A DNA stretch of 64,000 bases from Cyanobacteriota bacterium (GTDB lineage: Bacteria; Cyanobacteriota; Vampirovibrionia; Vampirovibrionales; Vampirovibrionaceae). Every line of letters begins with the position of its first letter. The first letter of the stretch is position 1. Below the pieces are notes generated by a model. That model did no database searches. It had not been told where the DNA came from and saw only the letters and a program-made list of their open reading frames with translations. Both the position numbers and the translations under genes were made by a program. Location: contig JAIEMW010000001.1 in the NCBI GenBank assembly GCA_019751815.1, forward strand, positions 566,197 through 630,196. The letters are read 5' to 3'. This document shows positions 17,762 to 27,128 of the stretch, piece after piece.

Positions 17762-18652
17762 ATGAAGTTTCTGTCATTTTGTTCGATACATTACGATAAA
17801 CGTTACAATAGAAGTAAACTCAGTAAACTTATTTCATCTTTCATCTTTCATTTTTTATCCCGAAGCATACCGATTAATGGGGATTCTGACCCGTTGAGTA
17901 AACACCCTGAAGATAAAAAGCAAGGTGCGAAAAAGACTGGCAATAAGTTTTTGGACAAGTCTCAAACTTCTGAGCAGTCCAATGACTTTCCGCTCGAGGT
18001 GGTTAAAACAAACGATCTCGAATATGGGCCGGGGTTTTATGCCAAGTTTTTTGCGGAAGGGTCTGAAGATTCCATAGCCATTGCCCCAGGAGGAACCGCC
18101 TACAAGCAAAAACCGTATTGGTTTCAACGGGCTTCGGATGCGTGGTCTTTCGTGGCACAAATTAATAAAATGGCTGGGGATTATGATCGCGCCCGCAAAT
18201 GTGGGTCGCAACAGCCGTTTAACTGTGGGAATTGCAATACAGTATTTCGTTACCAGATGAGCCCTTACTGTAACCCTTGTTTGATGGATTCAGCAGACAC
18301 GTTGACGGGGTTTGGCCGACTTATTTACCATCAGACGGGCTCCACACAGACGGCCTATCAACGCTTGTCCTTGATTTTAAATCTGCCAGAAGACAAAATC
18401 GAATCTATGATGATTTATCCACTGGAAAGACGGGTACATCCACTGTCGGGTCTCCACGCAGATCTCCCGAGCACAAAATTAGCCCTTAAAGAGAAGTTAT
18501 TCGGAGCCAACACTCCTCTGATGTCGCCTACAGTTCCACAGCTTCCGTTGGGTGAGCCTTTAATAGATAAGCCCAAACCGTTTGTCCCCCTGAAACTAGA
18601 CACCCCCGGCGAAAACACACCGCCGCCCAAAAGTATGAGAATTATTGATTAA
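17762..18652 (+). CDS. Hypothetical protein with a zinc-ribbon motif
   Basis: 296 residues from ATG 17762, but a later start at TTG 17894 (252 residues, GGGGATT upstream) is at least as likely. The first 44 codons are AT-rich and not protein-like, and a possible promoter (TACAAT at 17804) lies inside them. The core has CGNCNTVF, then MSPYCNPC, a four-Cys zinc ribbon, within a conserved-looking segment (YWFQRASDAWSFVAQINKMA). The C terminus is Pro-rich. No family recognised. The downstream end is 19 bases from convergent oppC. Confidence 0.6.
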   Translation: MKFLSFCSIHYDKRYNRSKLSKLISSFIFHFLSRSIPINGDSDPLSKHPEDKKQGAKKTGNKFLDKSQTSEQSNDFPLEVVKTNDLEYGPGFYAKFFAEGSEDSIAIAPGGTAYKQKPYWFQRASDAWSFVAQINKMAGDYDRARKCGSQQPFNCGNCNTVFRYQMSPYCNPCLMDSADTLTGFGRLIYHQTGSTQTAYQRLSLILNLPEDKIESMMIYPLERRVHPLSGLHADLPSTKLALKEKLFGANTPLMSPTVPQLPLGEPLIDKPKPFVPLKLDTPGENTPPPKSMRIID

Positions 18653-18671
18653 ATATAAGATCAAAGTAACC

Positions 18672-19499
18672 CTAGGTGCTTTTGGGATTGTAGGATTTTC
18701 GAAGCCGTTCGCCCAAAATATTGAAGGCGATCATGCTACTGACAATAAATAGACTCGGAATGATCAGCAGATGAGGGGCGATGCGAACCAGCTGCCAGCC
18801 TTCACTGGCGAGCGTCCCCCAACTACTGAGCGGAGGTTCTACCCCCAGACCAATAAAGCTGAGCGTTGATTCGGTTAAAATAGCTCGGGGAATAGTGATC
18901 GTGGCACTCAACACAATGAGTGCAGCCAAATTGGGCAAAATATGCCTGAGGGCTTGGCGTAATGGACTAATGCCCAGAGAGTGGCTGGCTTCAATAAACT
19001 CTTCTCGCTTGAGAGAGAGAGTTTGTCCTCGAATCAATCGGGCAGTTTCCGGCCAGCTAAATACAGCCAAAGCAGTAACCAAACTGACCACCCCTCGTCC
19101 CAAAAACAGGCTGACCAAAATCACAATCATTAAGCCCGGTAAGCTGTATAAGACATCGACCGCTCGCATTAACACGGTATCCCAGAGCCCTTCATGAAAT
19201 GACGCGAGCAACCCGACCACAGTCCCTATACCCACAGAGAGCAAGGCGGTTAACAATCCCACGGAGAGAGAGATTTGCGCTCCAACCGCCACGCGACTCA
19301 TTAAATCTCTGCCCAAATCATCGGTTCCAAACCAATGAACAGTATCTCCTGGGGGCCGCAACGCAATATCAGGATGAATAAAGGCAGGGTCTAAATCCGG
19401 GTTTGTTCCCAGAAAAAACACGCCCAGAGACATGATCAGAAGTAGGACCAGGATGATCGCACTAGCAAACACAAGATTTTTTTCAATCGTGGACATCAT
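18672..19499 (-). CDS. oppC: Oligopeptide-type ABC transporter permease OppC/DppC
   Basis: 275 residues. Inner-membrane permease of the peptide/nickel ABC class. It shows the family N-terminal motif HWFGTDDLGRDLMSRV, five or six membrane segments, and the ATPase-contact EAA loop EFIEASHSLGISPLRQALRH with ILPNLAAL. The start is ATG 19499, overlapping the oppB stop region, so the two are coupled. No ATPase (OppD/F) or binding protein (OppA) is nearby; they must be supplied from elsewhere. The substrate could be peptides or another oligomer. Confidence 0.88.
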   Translation of the reverse strand: MMSTIEKNLVFASAIILVLLLIMSLGVFFLGTNPDLDPAFIHPDIALRPPGDTVHWFGTDDLGRDLMSRVAVGAQISLSVGLLTALLSVGIGTVVGLLASFHEGLWDTVLMRAVDVLYSLPGLMIVILVSLFLGRGVVSLVTALAVFSWPETARLIRGQTLSLKREEFIEASHSLGISPLRQALRHILPNLAALIVLSATITIPRAILTESTLSFIGLGVEPPLSSWGTLASEGWQLVRIAPHLLIIPSLFIVSSMIAFNILGERLRKSYNPKST

Positions 19500-19501
19500 G
19501 A

Positions 19502-20431
19502 TCACGCTTCCTCTCTAAGACGCGGATCGAGTAGTGTTGAAACCATATCACTGAGTGTATTAAACACAATTAAAATAGCTCCGTATAAAATGGTTACTCC
19601 CATTACTAGGGTGTAGTCTCGGTTAGTCACGGCAGTCACAAAGTGTTTCCCCACCCCCGGAATAGCAAAGAGGTATTCAACTGCAAAGGAGCCTGTAATA
19701 ATCCCTGCAAACAAAGGGCCAGCAATAGCCACCAGTGGAAGTAAGGCATTTCTTAAGATATGCCGCCATTGAATGGCCTTTTGACTGAGCCCAAAGCACG
19801 CCTTGATATGAACAAAACTGAGGGTTTTTACCTCTTGGACACTGCTGCGAATCAGTAAAAACGTCCAAGCAAAGGGGGCAAGAGACAGTGTGGCCACTGG
19901 CAGAATCCAATGACTGGGTGTGCTGAGTGTGGCGGAAGGGAGCCAGTGTAGATTGAGCGAGAACAATAAGACTAATAAACCACCAAAAATAAAGGCCGGT
20001 GTTGAAAGCGCGGTAATGCCAAACAGGCTTAAAAGCACATCCAGACTATTTCTGCTGGTATTGCCAGCAATGGTGCCTAGTAATACCCCAAATCCCACCC
20101 CGACGAGGAGTGCTAATATCCCCAACTGAAGGGAAATAGTAAATGCTTCTCCCACAATATCGTTCACCCGGCGAGAACGGTATTTATACGACGGCCCTAA
20201 ATCTCCACGAAGCAAATTGCCCATGTAATTAGCGTATTGTTGCCATAATGGGTCTTTTAGATGGTACTGCTCTTCCAGATTGGCCTGGATTTCAGGGGGC
20301 AACTTGCGGTCACTGTCAAACGGGCCTCCGGGCAGTACCCGAAGCAGCAAAAATGTTAGGCTCACCACCACCCAAAGTGTGGTCAGTCCCACCAAAACCT
20401 GCTTCAGCAGTCGAAATATTACACCGCCCAT
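19502..20431 (-). CDS. oppB: Oligopeptide-type ABC transporter permease OppB/DppB
   Basis: 309 residues. Partner permease to OppC. The N terminus is close to OppB (LLLRVLPGGPFDSDRKLPPE, YHLKDPLWQQY, RGDLGPSYKYRSR). The EAA-type loop is HIKACFGLSQKAIQWRHILR, followed by NALLPLVAI, with six predicted helices. It lies 51 bases downstream of the GH13-like gene on the same strand and could share its transcript. Confidence 0.88.
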   Translation of the reverse strand: MGGVIFRLLKQVLVGLTTLWVVVSLTFLLLRVLPGGPFDSDRKLPPEIQANLEEQYHLKDPLWQQYANYMGNLLRGDLGPSYKYRSRRVNDIVGEAFTISLQLGILALLVGVGFGVLLGTIAGNTSRNSLDVLLSLFGITALSTPAFIFGGLLVLLFSLNLHWLPSATLSTPSHWILPVATLSLAPFAWTFLLIRSSVQEVKTLSFVHIKACFGLSQKAIQWRHILRNALLPLVAIAGPLFAGIITGSFAVEYLFAIPGVGKHFVTAVTNRDYTLVMGVTILYGAILIVFNTLSDMVSTLLDPRLREEA

Positions 20432-20482
20432 ACAGTTATTATAGGCCAGTTATGATTATCTGACTGGGATAATCTGATAGTG

Positions 20483-23400
20483 TCAGGTGGACTTTCTCAC
20501 CAGCAGTTTATACTGCTTAACGTCGATGCCACGCCCGGTTTTGTCGTTGACCAACACCCCTTGTGCGTTCACCGTATAGCTACTGGCTTTACGGTCGTTA
20601 CCGTTGGGGTCGACATATTTTGTGCCTGCTGGGATATGGAGATTCCCCAGGTTGAGTTGATAATTGCTTTTGACTGGCTGCATGAGGTCAATGGATTTAT
20701 ACTCTGGGACTTCTTGGTTATGGCGTGGGTCGCCTTTGTAGCAATCGTCGTAAAAACCCATCTTGTTCCAGCCGATATCTCTAGGTTTACCTGTATTTAC
20801 CAGCAGAATCACTTGCTGTGTCCCGTTGTCTCGAATCAAAGGCACAATGCCCTCGTGATCTTCGACCACAGGAGAGAGCAAAACTCCATTATCTAAAGCG
20901 GGATACTCAGCTCGCAGCTTCAATAATGGCTGTACAGTCTCTTGTAACCAAGATTTTAACCAAGGTTTTGCTTCCGCAGTTTGGCCTAACCAATCCAGTC
21001 TGAGTGGGTTTCGGTTCTGGACAAACATGTTTTTGACGTATTCGCCCCCGCTTTGCCCCAGTAAATCCGGTAGATAAATAGACGGGCTGCCTGGAGAGCC
21101 GATTTGAACGGCCATGCTTCGAGTGAGTTTGTCTAACACAGGGGTCATTGCGGTTTGATACATCCATTGCTGATACTGCTGGGCCAACTTAGATCGCTTG
21201 CCCAAGACTGCTTGGAAGGCGTCTGTTTCAGCAATATGCCTTAACACCATTTCGAGTGGTTGATAGCCGAGTTGACGGCCGAACTGAGCGTCAACTTTGA
21301 GGGCGTCAAAGCCAGCAAAAGTGGCCTTTTCAAGGAGATTTCGGGTCTTTTCGTCCAGTTGCGGTCCTAGTGGTAAAGAACGCACGGCGTTAGTGAGGAC
21401 AGCGCGCATGGCTTTGACTTCACTGGGCTCTAAAACCCGTTCTTGAACAGCGGCTTTCAGTGCTTCCCACGCTTCGGTGGAAATACCGGTTACTTCTGGA
21501 TCTTCGTCAATGAAGGGTGAGAATAATTCATCGATAAAAGCAGCTTTCACTTCTTTGGGGGTGGCTATCCAATGCGGGCTATCGCCTGGATTTTTTTCAT
21601 AGCCTTTTTTCTTACTGGCCTCGTTCAAGAAGGGACTCACATCTTCTGAAAAATCGTTTCTTTGATAATTGGCGTCCATCACTCGCTGCAATACGGCGTC
21701 GAGATTGCTAACCCCTGCTGTTTTAAGCGATTCTCTGGTTGTGGCAAAGCCTGCTTTGCTGCGAAGTTCAATAATCGCTTCTTTCACATCATCTCGTAAT
21801 CCCCACCACTTCAATAAATCCATCGTGGCAATCGCTGGATTCATCATAAAGACATGGCTACTGGTGGGATAATCATGACTGGCTGTCAGGTTTTGATAGT
21901 GACGCTGCACGGTAAACGGGACAGACTGTGTCATGGAGATCATATCTTGACTGAGAAACTGGCTCGGGCTGAGTTGGGTTTCCCCAAATTCATCGGGTCG
22001 AGGGGCGCTATGGACCAAGCGCATCGGGCGGTTGTACATATACGTCATGTTGGGAACACTGGTAAACACCCCACTGGCCAGCATTCTTTTGAGACCTTCT
22101 TGGTAAGTCGCCCATTCACAGAGATTTTGGTCGTAGGTTAGTTCCGCAATGATAGCTGCTTTCGGATTTACCGCTCGAATACGTTGGCCCATCTGCCGCC
22201 AGAAATCAATAATAAAGTCTACTTCTGCCAAAAATGCTTTCTCTTTGGCTTTTCCTGGCTTCATGTTGCGGATGGCATCCATATCGCCCACATCTTTAGC
22301 GGCATCAATCCGCCAATTAAGACCTAGTTCCAGTTGATTTAATGCGGCTTCAGTTAAGGCCACGGTCTCTGGGTCCAGCCCTTTCAGCTGTGCTTGCAGT
22401 AGGGCTTTAAACTCAGCAGGTTCCATCGCGTTCAGTCTTTGTTTCAACCACTGAGTCAACATGGGGCCGCCTGTCATGGGGTCAGCCATTCGGATAGAAG
22501 CGGGAACGGTTTTTGCCACACCGGCTTCAACCAATTTGCGTTCGGTATTGCCTTGCCCTGACAAAAGGTGAAGAAATAGGGCTTCACTGGTTCTAAAACT
22601 GCTGTGGTTTTGAACAGATGCATTACTGAGCAACGCCTGTTCTTTGGGGCTTAACTCTCCCCACACCGCAAGAATTTTGCCGCTCAGTTGCTGCTCAAAA
22701 CTGGGCGGAGTGAGTAGTTCTCTGAGTTGGGCCATCCAGTGTTTAACCGTGTTGGATCCCTGAAAAATTCGTGTGATCGGGTTCAACACCCAGCCGATTA
22801 AGCGCATCCAAAATGGTGGGGTTTCTTGCTGGAGTGATTGCTGGAATCCTGGGGTACTTACCAGACATTTGACTTCTGCGGGGAGATTAAGGCCAACCAG
22901 GGGATAAGCGGTCAGTAATTTTTGGCTGAATGCAGGGATTGGCTCTTCTAATGGGGGCAGCTCACCAGGAAGCTCGATATTGTCAACATTCCCATTGGGG
23001 GTTTTATTCAGTGTTTCTTTCAAGGCAGTTACAACCCACTGCTTTGGGGAAGCCTTAGGTGCTTTTCGTTTGGCACTGGTGATTGCCGGTTGTAACGCTT
23101 CCATGTAGCGATGCTTCACCCGCTGGGTCCAAAAGCCGACAGCATCGGCCAGATAATCTCTAACGGCTGGATTTTTGGTATTCATTTTGGCCACATCAAT
23201 TTGGCCGTCCCATTTTTGACCGCCTTGATCTCCACTGGGTGCAGTGAGTTCAAAATGTGACCAGTGTGAGAAAAGCTTTTTTCGCTCAATTTCAGTTGCT
23301 GGGCCCTGATCCTGCTGCATGCTTTTCCACTGAGCTCGTTTTTTCTTGAGTTCAGCGGGACTGATCGGGAATTGGTAGCGCTGAATCGAATCCTCACTGC

Positions 23401-24421
23401 GCCGGTCTGCTCTGGCTTTAGCATGTCTTGGGTCATAAAGAGCCAAAAATGTGGGTCTATTGGCCTGATAACCTTCTGCTTCTGGATCATTGATGATTCG
23501 AAAATCAACATGGTCATAAAGGATGTCATTATTGCCTTCAACGTCAGACGGTAAAATACCAATTTTCAGTTGATCATGTGCCTCATGGGGGTACGCACTG
23601 TCTGTTTTTCCAAATTGAAACCAGTCCCAAAAGGGAGAACGCATGCCGTGTCTCAACAAAGAGGTGTATTGAATCCCGTTTAGACCTTGATTGACGAAGG
23701 CTCCGTCCGCATAAATCTTTGTCTGATCTTCTAAACTCAGATCAAGGAGCTGGTGAAACCCTCGCTCAGAAGACATACTGGCATTAAGCGCAAACGGATC
23801 GACGGTCCAATAGCGGTGGGATGAAAGTTGATCCCCCCCAATAAAGGGTTTTAGTAGGACAGCGTTAAACCCAGAGCGTTGGATGAGTGGCCAGGCCGCC
23901 ATCAGGCTTTGTTCATTACCGCCGTATTGGTTGAAGTGATTCCTCATCGGGAGAGTGGCTGGATCTGTCTTTTTGGGGTCTATTACGGCATCGAGAAATA
24001 TATCGGCCATTAATGCTGAACGTTTTGGGCAGGTGGCTTCAGCTGGGTCGATTCGGTTGAAACGATCGACACCTTCTCCAACTACTTCTAGGTTATCCAG
24101 AATCATGCTGCTGCGGGAGGCTTCTGGGGCTTGCTGATCTTCTACAATCAGACGGTACTGGGTTCCCAATGGTAAAGTAGTTGCTGAACGCCAGTAATCC
24201 TTTTCTCGAGTAAGTGAGATGGTTTCGGTCTTACTTTTACCGGGGCGTTTGATGACGGCCTTCACCTGGAAACGGTTTGGCTGAGTAGGGTCAAAATAGC
24301 CAGGGAGAAACAAGCCTGCTTTTATCGCCCCTTTCTCGCTATCAGTAATATAACCCTGAAAACGAACAGGAGAGGGACTGAGCAGTGGTGTTTTACTTAA
24401 ATTGACAGAGATTGGCACCAA
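20483..24421 (-). CDS. Giant GH13 alpha-amylase-superfamily protein
   Basis: 1312 residues, about twice a normal GH13 enzyme. The four GH13 regions are recognisable: region I KIYADGAFVNQG (Asp239), region II NWRIDAAKDVGDMD (likely nucleophile Asp706), region III AIIAELTYDQ (likely acid Glu760) and region IV LTASHDYPTSSH (likely Asp850). An N-terminal beta domain (1-120) resembles the carbohydrate-binding module preceding GH13 barrels. A ~450-residue insert separates regions I and II. There is no signal peptide, so it probably acts on cytoplasmic glucans. The start is TTG (or the adjacent GTG) with AGGTGAG upstream. Residues 17-24 carry the VRFQG motif. Specificity cannot be inferred. Confidence 0.75.
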   Translation of the reverse strand: MVPISVNLSKTPLLSPSPVRFQGYITDSEKGAIKAGLFLPGYFDPTQPNRFQVKAVIKRPGKSKTETISLTREKDYWRSATTLPLGTQYRLIVEDQQAPEASRSSMILDNLEVVGEGVDRFNRIDPAEATCPKRSALMADIFLDAVIDPKKTDPATLPMRNHFNQYGGNEQSLMAAWPLIQRSGFNAVLLKPFIGGDQLSSHRYWTVDPFALNASMSSERGFHQLLDLSLEDQTKIYADGAFVNQGLNGIQYTSLLRHGMRSPFWDWFQFGKTDSAYPHEAHDQLKIGILPSDVEGNNDILYDHVDFRIINDPEAEGYQANRPTFLALYDPRHAKARADRRSEDSIQRYQFPISPAELKKKRAQWKSMQQDQGPATEIERKKLFSHWSHFELTAPSGDQGGQKWDGQIDVAKMNTKNPAVRDYLADAVGFWTQRVKHRYMEALQPAITSAKRKAPKASPKQWVVTALKETLNKTPNGNVDNIELPGELPPLEEPIPAFSQKLLTAYPLVGLNLPAEVKCLVSTPGFQQSLQQETPPFWMRLIGWVLNPITRIFQGSNTVKHWMAQLRELLTPPSFEQQLSGKILAVWGELSPKEQALLSNASVQNHSSFRTSEALFLHLLSGQGNTERKLVEAGVAKTVPASIRMADPMTGGPMLTQWLKQRLNAMEPAEFKALLQAQLKGLDPETVALTEAALNQLELGLNWRIDAAKDVGDMDAIRNMKPGKAKEKAFLAEVDFIIDFWRQMGQRIRAVNPKAAIIAELTYDQNLCEWATYQEGLKRMLASGVFTSVPNMTYMYNRPMRLVHSAPRPDEFGETQLSPSQFLSQDMISMTQSVPFTVQRHYQNLTASHDYPTSSHVFMMNPAIATMDLLKWWGLRDDVKEAIIELRSKAGFATTRESLKTAGVSNLDAVLQRVMDANYQRNDFSEDVSPFLNEASKKKGYEKNPGDSPHWIATPKEVKAAFIDELFSPFIDEDPEVTGISTEAWEALKAAVQERVLEPSEVKAMRAVLTNAVRSLPLGPQLDEKTRNLLEKATFAGFDALKVDAQFGRQLGYQPLEMVLRHIAETDAFQAVLGKRSKLAQQYQQWMYQTAMTPVLDKLTRSMAVQIGSPGSPSIYLPDLLGQSGGEYVKNMFVQNRNPLRLDWLGQTAEAKPWLKSWLQETVQPLLKLRAEYPALDNGVLLSPVVEDHEGIVPLIRDNGTQQVILLVNTGKPRDIGWNKMGFYDDCYKGDPRHNQEVPEYKSIDLMQPVKSNYQLNLGNLHIPAGTKYVDPNGNDRKASSYTVNAQGVLVNDKTGRGIDVKQYKLLVRKST

Positions 24422-24503
24422 TAGAAACTCACCTAATTCTCGTGAAGCAACATGACTAACAAAGAGCCTGAAGCAAAAAAATTGCTTATTTTATTTGTCA
24501 ATT

Positions 24504-25676
24504 TTAATGATGCGTATAGGTCTTGGGCAGTCGGACACGCAGCCCGCACATCAGCTCATAGGGGATCAGTGGCGTCGGAAAATCCTGACTCAGTGCGGCC
24601 CAGTTGTTTAAGGTGATGCCCCCAACTTCTGGATGCTGATTATCTTCTCCTAAAAGCGTGACCGTATCACCCACAGAGGCTTCTGGGACATTGCTGACAT
24701 CAAACATCACCTGATCCATGGTAATCGCCCCAATTTGGGGAATCACTTTCCCGTGCAGTAGTCCGGTTAAACGACCAGAAAGCACTCTGGGAATCCCATC
24801 CGCATAACCCAGTGGGAGTGTAGCAATATGTAGTGTGTCTGTAGTGACTTGGTAATGATGTCCGTAACTAACCCCTTCCCCGGCAGCGGCATGGTGCAAA
24901 TGCATAATCCTGGCTTTCAGTGACAGTACGGGTTTGAGATGGAGACCATGACTGTCCCCATATCCTTTGTGATACCCAAAGAGACCGTAACCCACCCGGA
25001 CCATAGAATATAACGAGTCAACTTCACTACTTAACTCAGTAGCGGCACTATTGGCCGCATGGATATATCGAGGCAGTGGAAGGCCTTTGTCTGTCAGGGC
25101 TTTTAAAACGGCCTCAAAACGAGACACCTGGAGTCTTGTTTTCTCAGGATCTTCCGCACAGGCAAAGTGGGTAAAAATGCCTTCCACTTGGAGATTGGGC
25201 TCTCGGTAGCACGCTTCAATAAAGTCAACTGCTTCTGGATGAGGCACGCCAATGCGGTGCATCCCAGTATCTACTTTGATATGGACCTTCCAGCGCTTGT
25301 GAGTATTGCGTAAAATTTCCAAGTGTCGTTGAGAAAAGACGGTCAGCTGAATGTCTTTTTCTGCGGCCACTTCCACGGCCCAATCTGGCACAGCCCCAAT
25401 CACCAATATGGGTAATGTAATGCCAGCGTCTCTCAGCTGGAGGGCTTCATCCAGTGCGGCCACTCCCACCATGGAAACCCCAGATGCTTCTAAAACAGGA
25501 GTTATCATCGCAGCCCCATGTCCGTAAGCATCGGCTTTTAGAATCGCCATAATCGAGACAGAAGACGGTAAAAACTGACGGAATGCGACCACATTGGCTT
25601 CAATTGCCGCCAGATTGATCTCAACCCAAGCATCGCGACGGGTTTGGATGGATAATTGTCGAGAAGTACGGACCAT
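24504..25676 (-). CDS. alr: Alanine racemase
   Basis: 390 residues. PLP enzyme converting L-Ala to D-Ala for peptidoglycan. The PLP lysine is in MAILKADAYGHGA. Other conserved pieces are KVDTGMHRIGV, FTHFACAEDP, MVRVGYGLFGY, and the catalytic-Tyr region GEGVSYGHHYQVT with PLGYADGIPR and ITMDQVMFDVS. The ATG at 25676 has no clear ribosome-binding site; the N-terminal ~13 residues may not be translated. It is divergent from the oxidoreductase at 25797. Confidence 0.93.
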   Translation of the reverse strand: MVRTSRQLSIQTRRDAWVEINLAAIEANVVAFRQFLPSSVSIMAILKADAYGHGAAMITPVLEASGVSMVGVAALDEALQLRDAGITLPILVIGAVPDWAVEVAAEKDIQLTVFSQRHLEILRNTHKRWKVHIKVDTGMHRIGVPHPEAVDFIEACYREPNLQVEGIFTHFACAEDPEKTRLQVSRFEAVLKALTDKGLPLPRYIHAANSAATELSSEVDSLYSMVRVGYGLFGYHKGYGDSHGLHLKPVLSLKARIMHLHHAAAGEGVSYGHHYQVTTDTLHIATLPLGYADGIPRVLSGRLTGLLHGKVIPQIGAITMDQVMFDVSNVPEASVGDTVTLLGEDNQHPEVGGITLNNWAALSQDFPTPLIPYELMCGLRVRLPKTYTHH

Positions 25677-25796
25677 ATCTAATTAGCCATATTCATTAAG
25701 CCATATTTAATCGGCCATTGTGATATAACAAAAGGGGCTACGGCTCATCATCAGCAACGGCCTTACCAGAGTGCCACAAAACACGGACTGACGGAA

Positions 25797-26837
25797 GTGA
25801 CGGATTTTAAAGCGCAAGAATTGCCACCGGCCTCAGAGACATCTTCTTCCAGTACACAGGCGACAATCACAGTTGCTGTGGTTGGGTGTGGTCGCTGGGG
25901 AAAAAATCTCGCCCGCAATTTTCATCACTTAGGCGCCCTCAAAGCAATTTGTGATCTTGAACCTGAGACGCTGAAGGCCCAAAAAAAGCTATTCCCGGAA
26001 GTGAATACCACGGCCGAATTTCATTCCCTGTTGGTAGACCCAAATCTCACAGCTGTGGTGATTTCGACCCCGAGTCAGACCCATTTTAAGCTGGCCAAGG
26101 CGGCGATTTTGGCAGGAAAACACGTCTACGTCGAAAAGCCGATTGCCACCACGGCTTTAGAAACCAAAGAACTGTTTGAGTTGGCCACACAACACGAGCG
26201 CATATTGATGGTCGGTCATTTATTGCTGTATCATCCTGCGGTAAACCGGCTTAAACAGCTGATTGATGAAGGCTACTTGGGAGAAATACGCTATATCCAG
26301 AGCGACCGGCTTAACTTTAACCCGTACCGTCAAGATAAAAGTGTTTTGTGGGACTTGGCTCCCCACGACTTGGCGATGGTCTGCTATCTCTTAGGACAAG
26401 AACCTATTTCCGTGGTGTCTGCCCATGGGCATCGAACCAGTGCAGACGGTCTGATTGATGTTGCCCATATTGAGTTGGCATTCTCGGGTGGGGTGGGCGG
26501 CCATATCCACAGTAGTTGGATTCACCCTAGCAAACAAGTTAAACTGATTGTGCGGGGGACTGAGCGGATAGCCATGATGGATGACACACTGGAATCTGGT
26601 AAACTCCAGATTTTCAGCAAAGATGACGACCGTCAGGCCATTAAAGAATTTCCTGAATATCTGGCGATTGAACCCTTAAAACTGGAATGTCAGCATTTTA
26701 TCAATGCGATTCGCGACAACCGCCCGCCAAAAACGGACGGCCCCAATGGGTATACTGTGGTTCGTGTTTTAGAAGAGGCAGAAAAATTACTGGAAACGAT
26801 TCCTCTTTCTGAGGCAATTTCGGAGCATTCTAGTTGA
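25797..26837 (+). CDS. Gfo/Idh/MocA-family oxidoreductase
   Basis: 346 residues. NAD(P)-binding Rossmann motif VAVVGCGRWGKNLARNFHHL, then STPSQTHFKLAKAA, the family Lys in GKHVYVEKPIATT, and a C-terminal alpha/beta substrate domain with VLWDLAPHDLAMVCYLLG. The closest resemblance is to sugar-nucleotide dehydrogenases of the WbpB/WlbA type used in polysaccharide synthesis, but the substrate is not provable here. GTG start with a poor ribosome-binding site; the first ~20 residues are Ser/Thr-rich and not conserved. Confidence 0.85.
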   Translation: MTDFKAQELPPASETSSSSTQATITVAVVGCGRWGKNLARNFHHLGALKAICDLEPETLKAQKKLFPEVNTTAEFHSLLVDPNLTAVVISTPSQTHFKLAKAAILAGKHVYVEKPIATTALETKELFELATQHERILMVGHLLLYHPAVNRLKQLIDEGYLGEIRYIQSDRLNFNPYRQDKSVLWDLAPHDLAMVCYLLGQEPISVVSAHGHRTSADGLIDVAHIELAFSGGVGGHIHSSWIHPSKQVKLIVRGTERIAMMDDTLESGKLQIFSKDDDRQAIKEFPEYLAIEPLKLECQHFINAIRDNRPPKTDGPNGYTVVRVLEEAEKLLETIPLSEAISEHSS

Positions 26838-26884
26838 TCTGCTTGAATTCTTTCTTGAGTTTGGCGGAATCCATCTGTTGATCG

Positions 26885-26914
26885 TTGTCAAACGCGAGGC
26901 GTTTATAGTATAAA
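26885..26914 (+). promoter_or_regulatory. Promoter of the tRNA-Gly gene
   Basis: -35 TTGTCA and -10 TATAAA with an 18-base spacer; initiation near 26920. The transcript would begin with a small hairpin (CCTCGA TTGTT TCGAGG, 26926-26942) before the tRNA. Confidence 0.55.
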
Positions 26915-26961
26915 AATAGCGCGAACCTCGATTGTTTCGAGGACTGACATTGAAACGGATT

Positions 26962-27033
26962 GCGGGAGTAATTCAGTGGTAGAATGCTTCCTTGCCAAGG
27001 AAGATGTCGCGAGTTCGAGCCTCGTCTCCCGCT
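26962..27033 (+). tRNA. tRNA-Gly (anticodon GCC)
   Basis: 72 bases. The acceptor stem GCGGGAG pairs with CTCCCGC and is followed by discriminator T. The anticodon arm is CTTCC TTGCCAA GGAAG with anticodon GCC, and the T-arm is GCGAG TTCGAGC CTCGT. The 3' CCA is not encoded. The sequence is close to bacterial tRNA-Gly(GCC). A T-run follows immediately. The trigger factor gene begins 95 bases downstream. Confidence 0.97.
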
Positions 27034-27128
27034 TTTCCGTTCTCAACAGTATTTTTATCACTGGGCACTTCATTAGACATACAGATAATGGCCCAGCCAA
27101 TTATATTTAAAGCAGCAGAAGGGCGATC

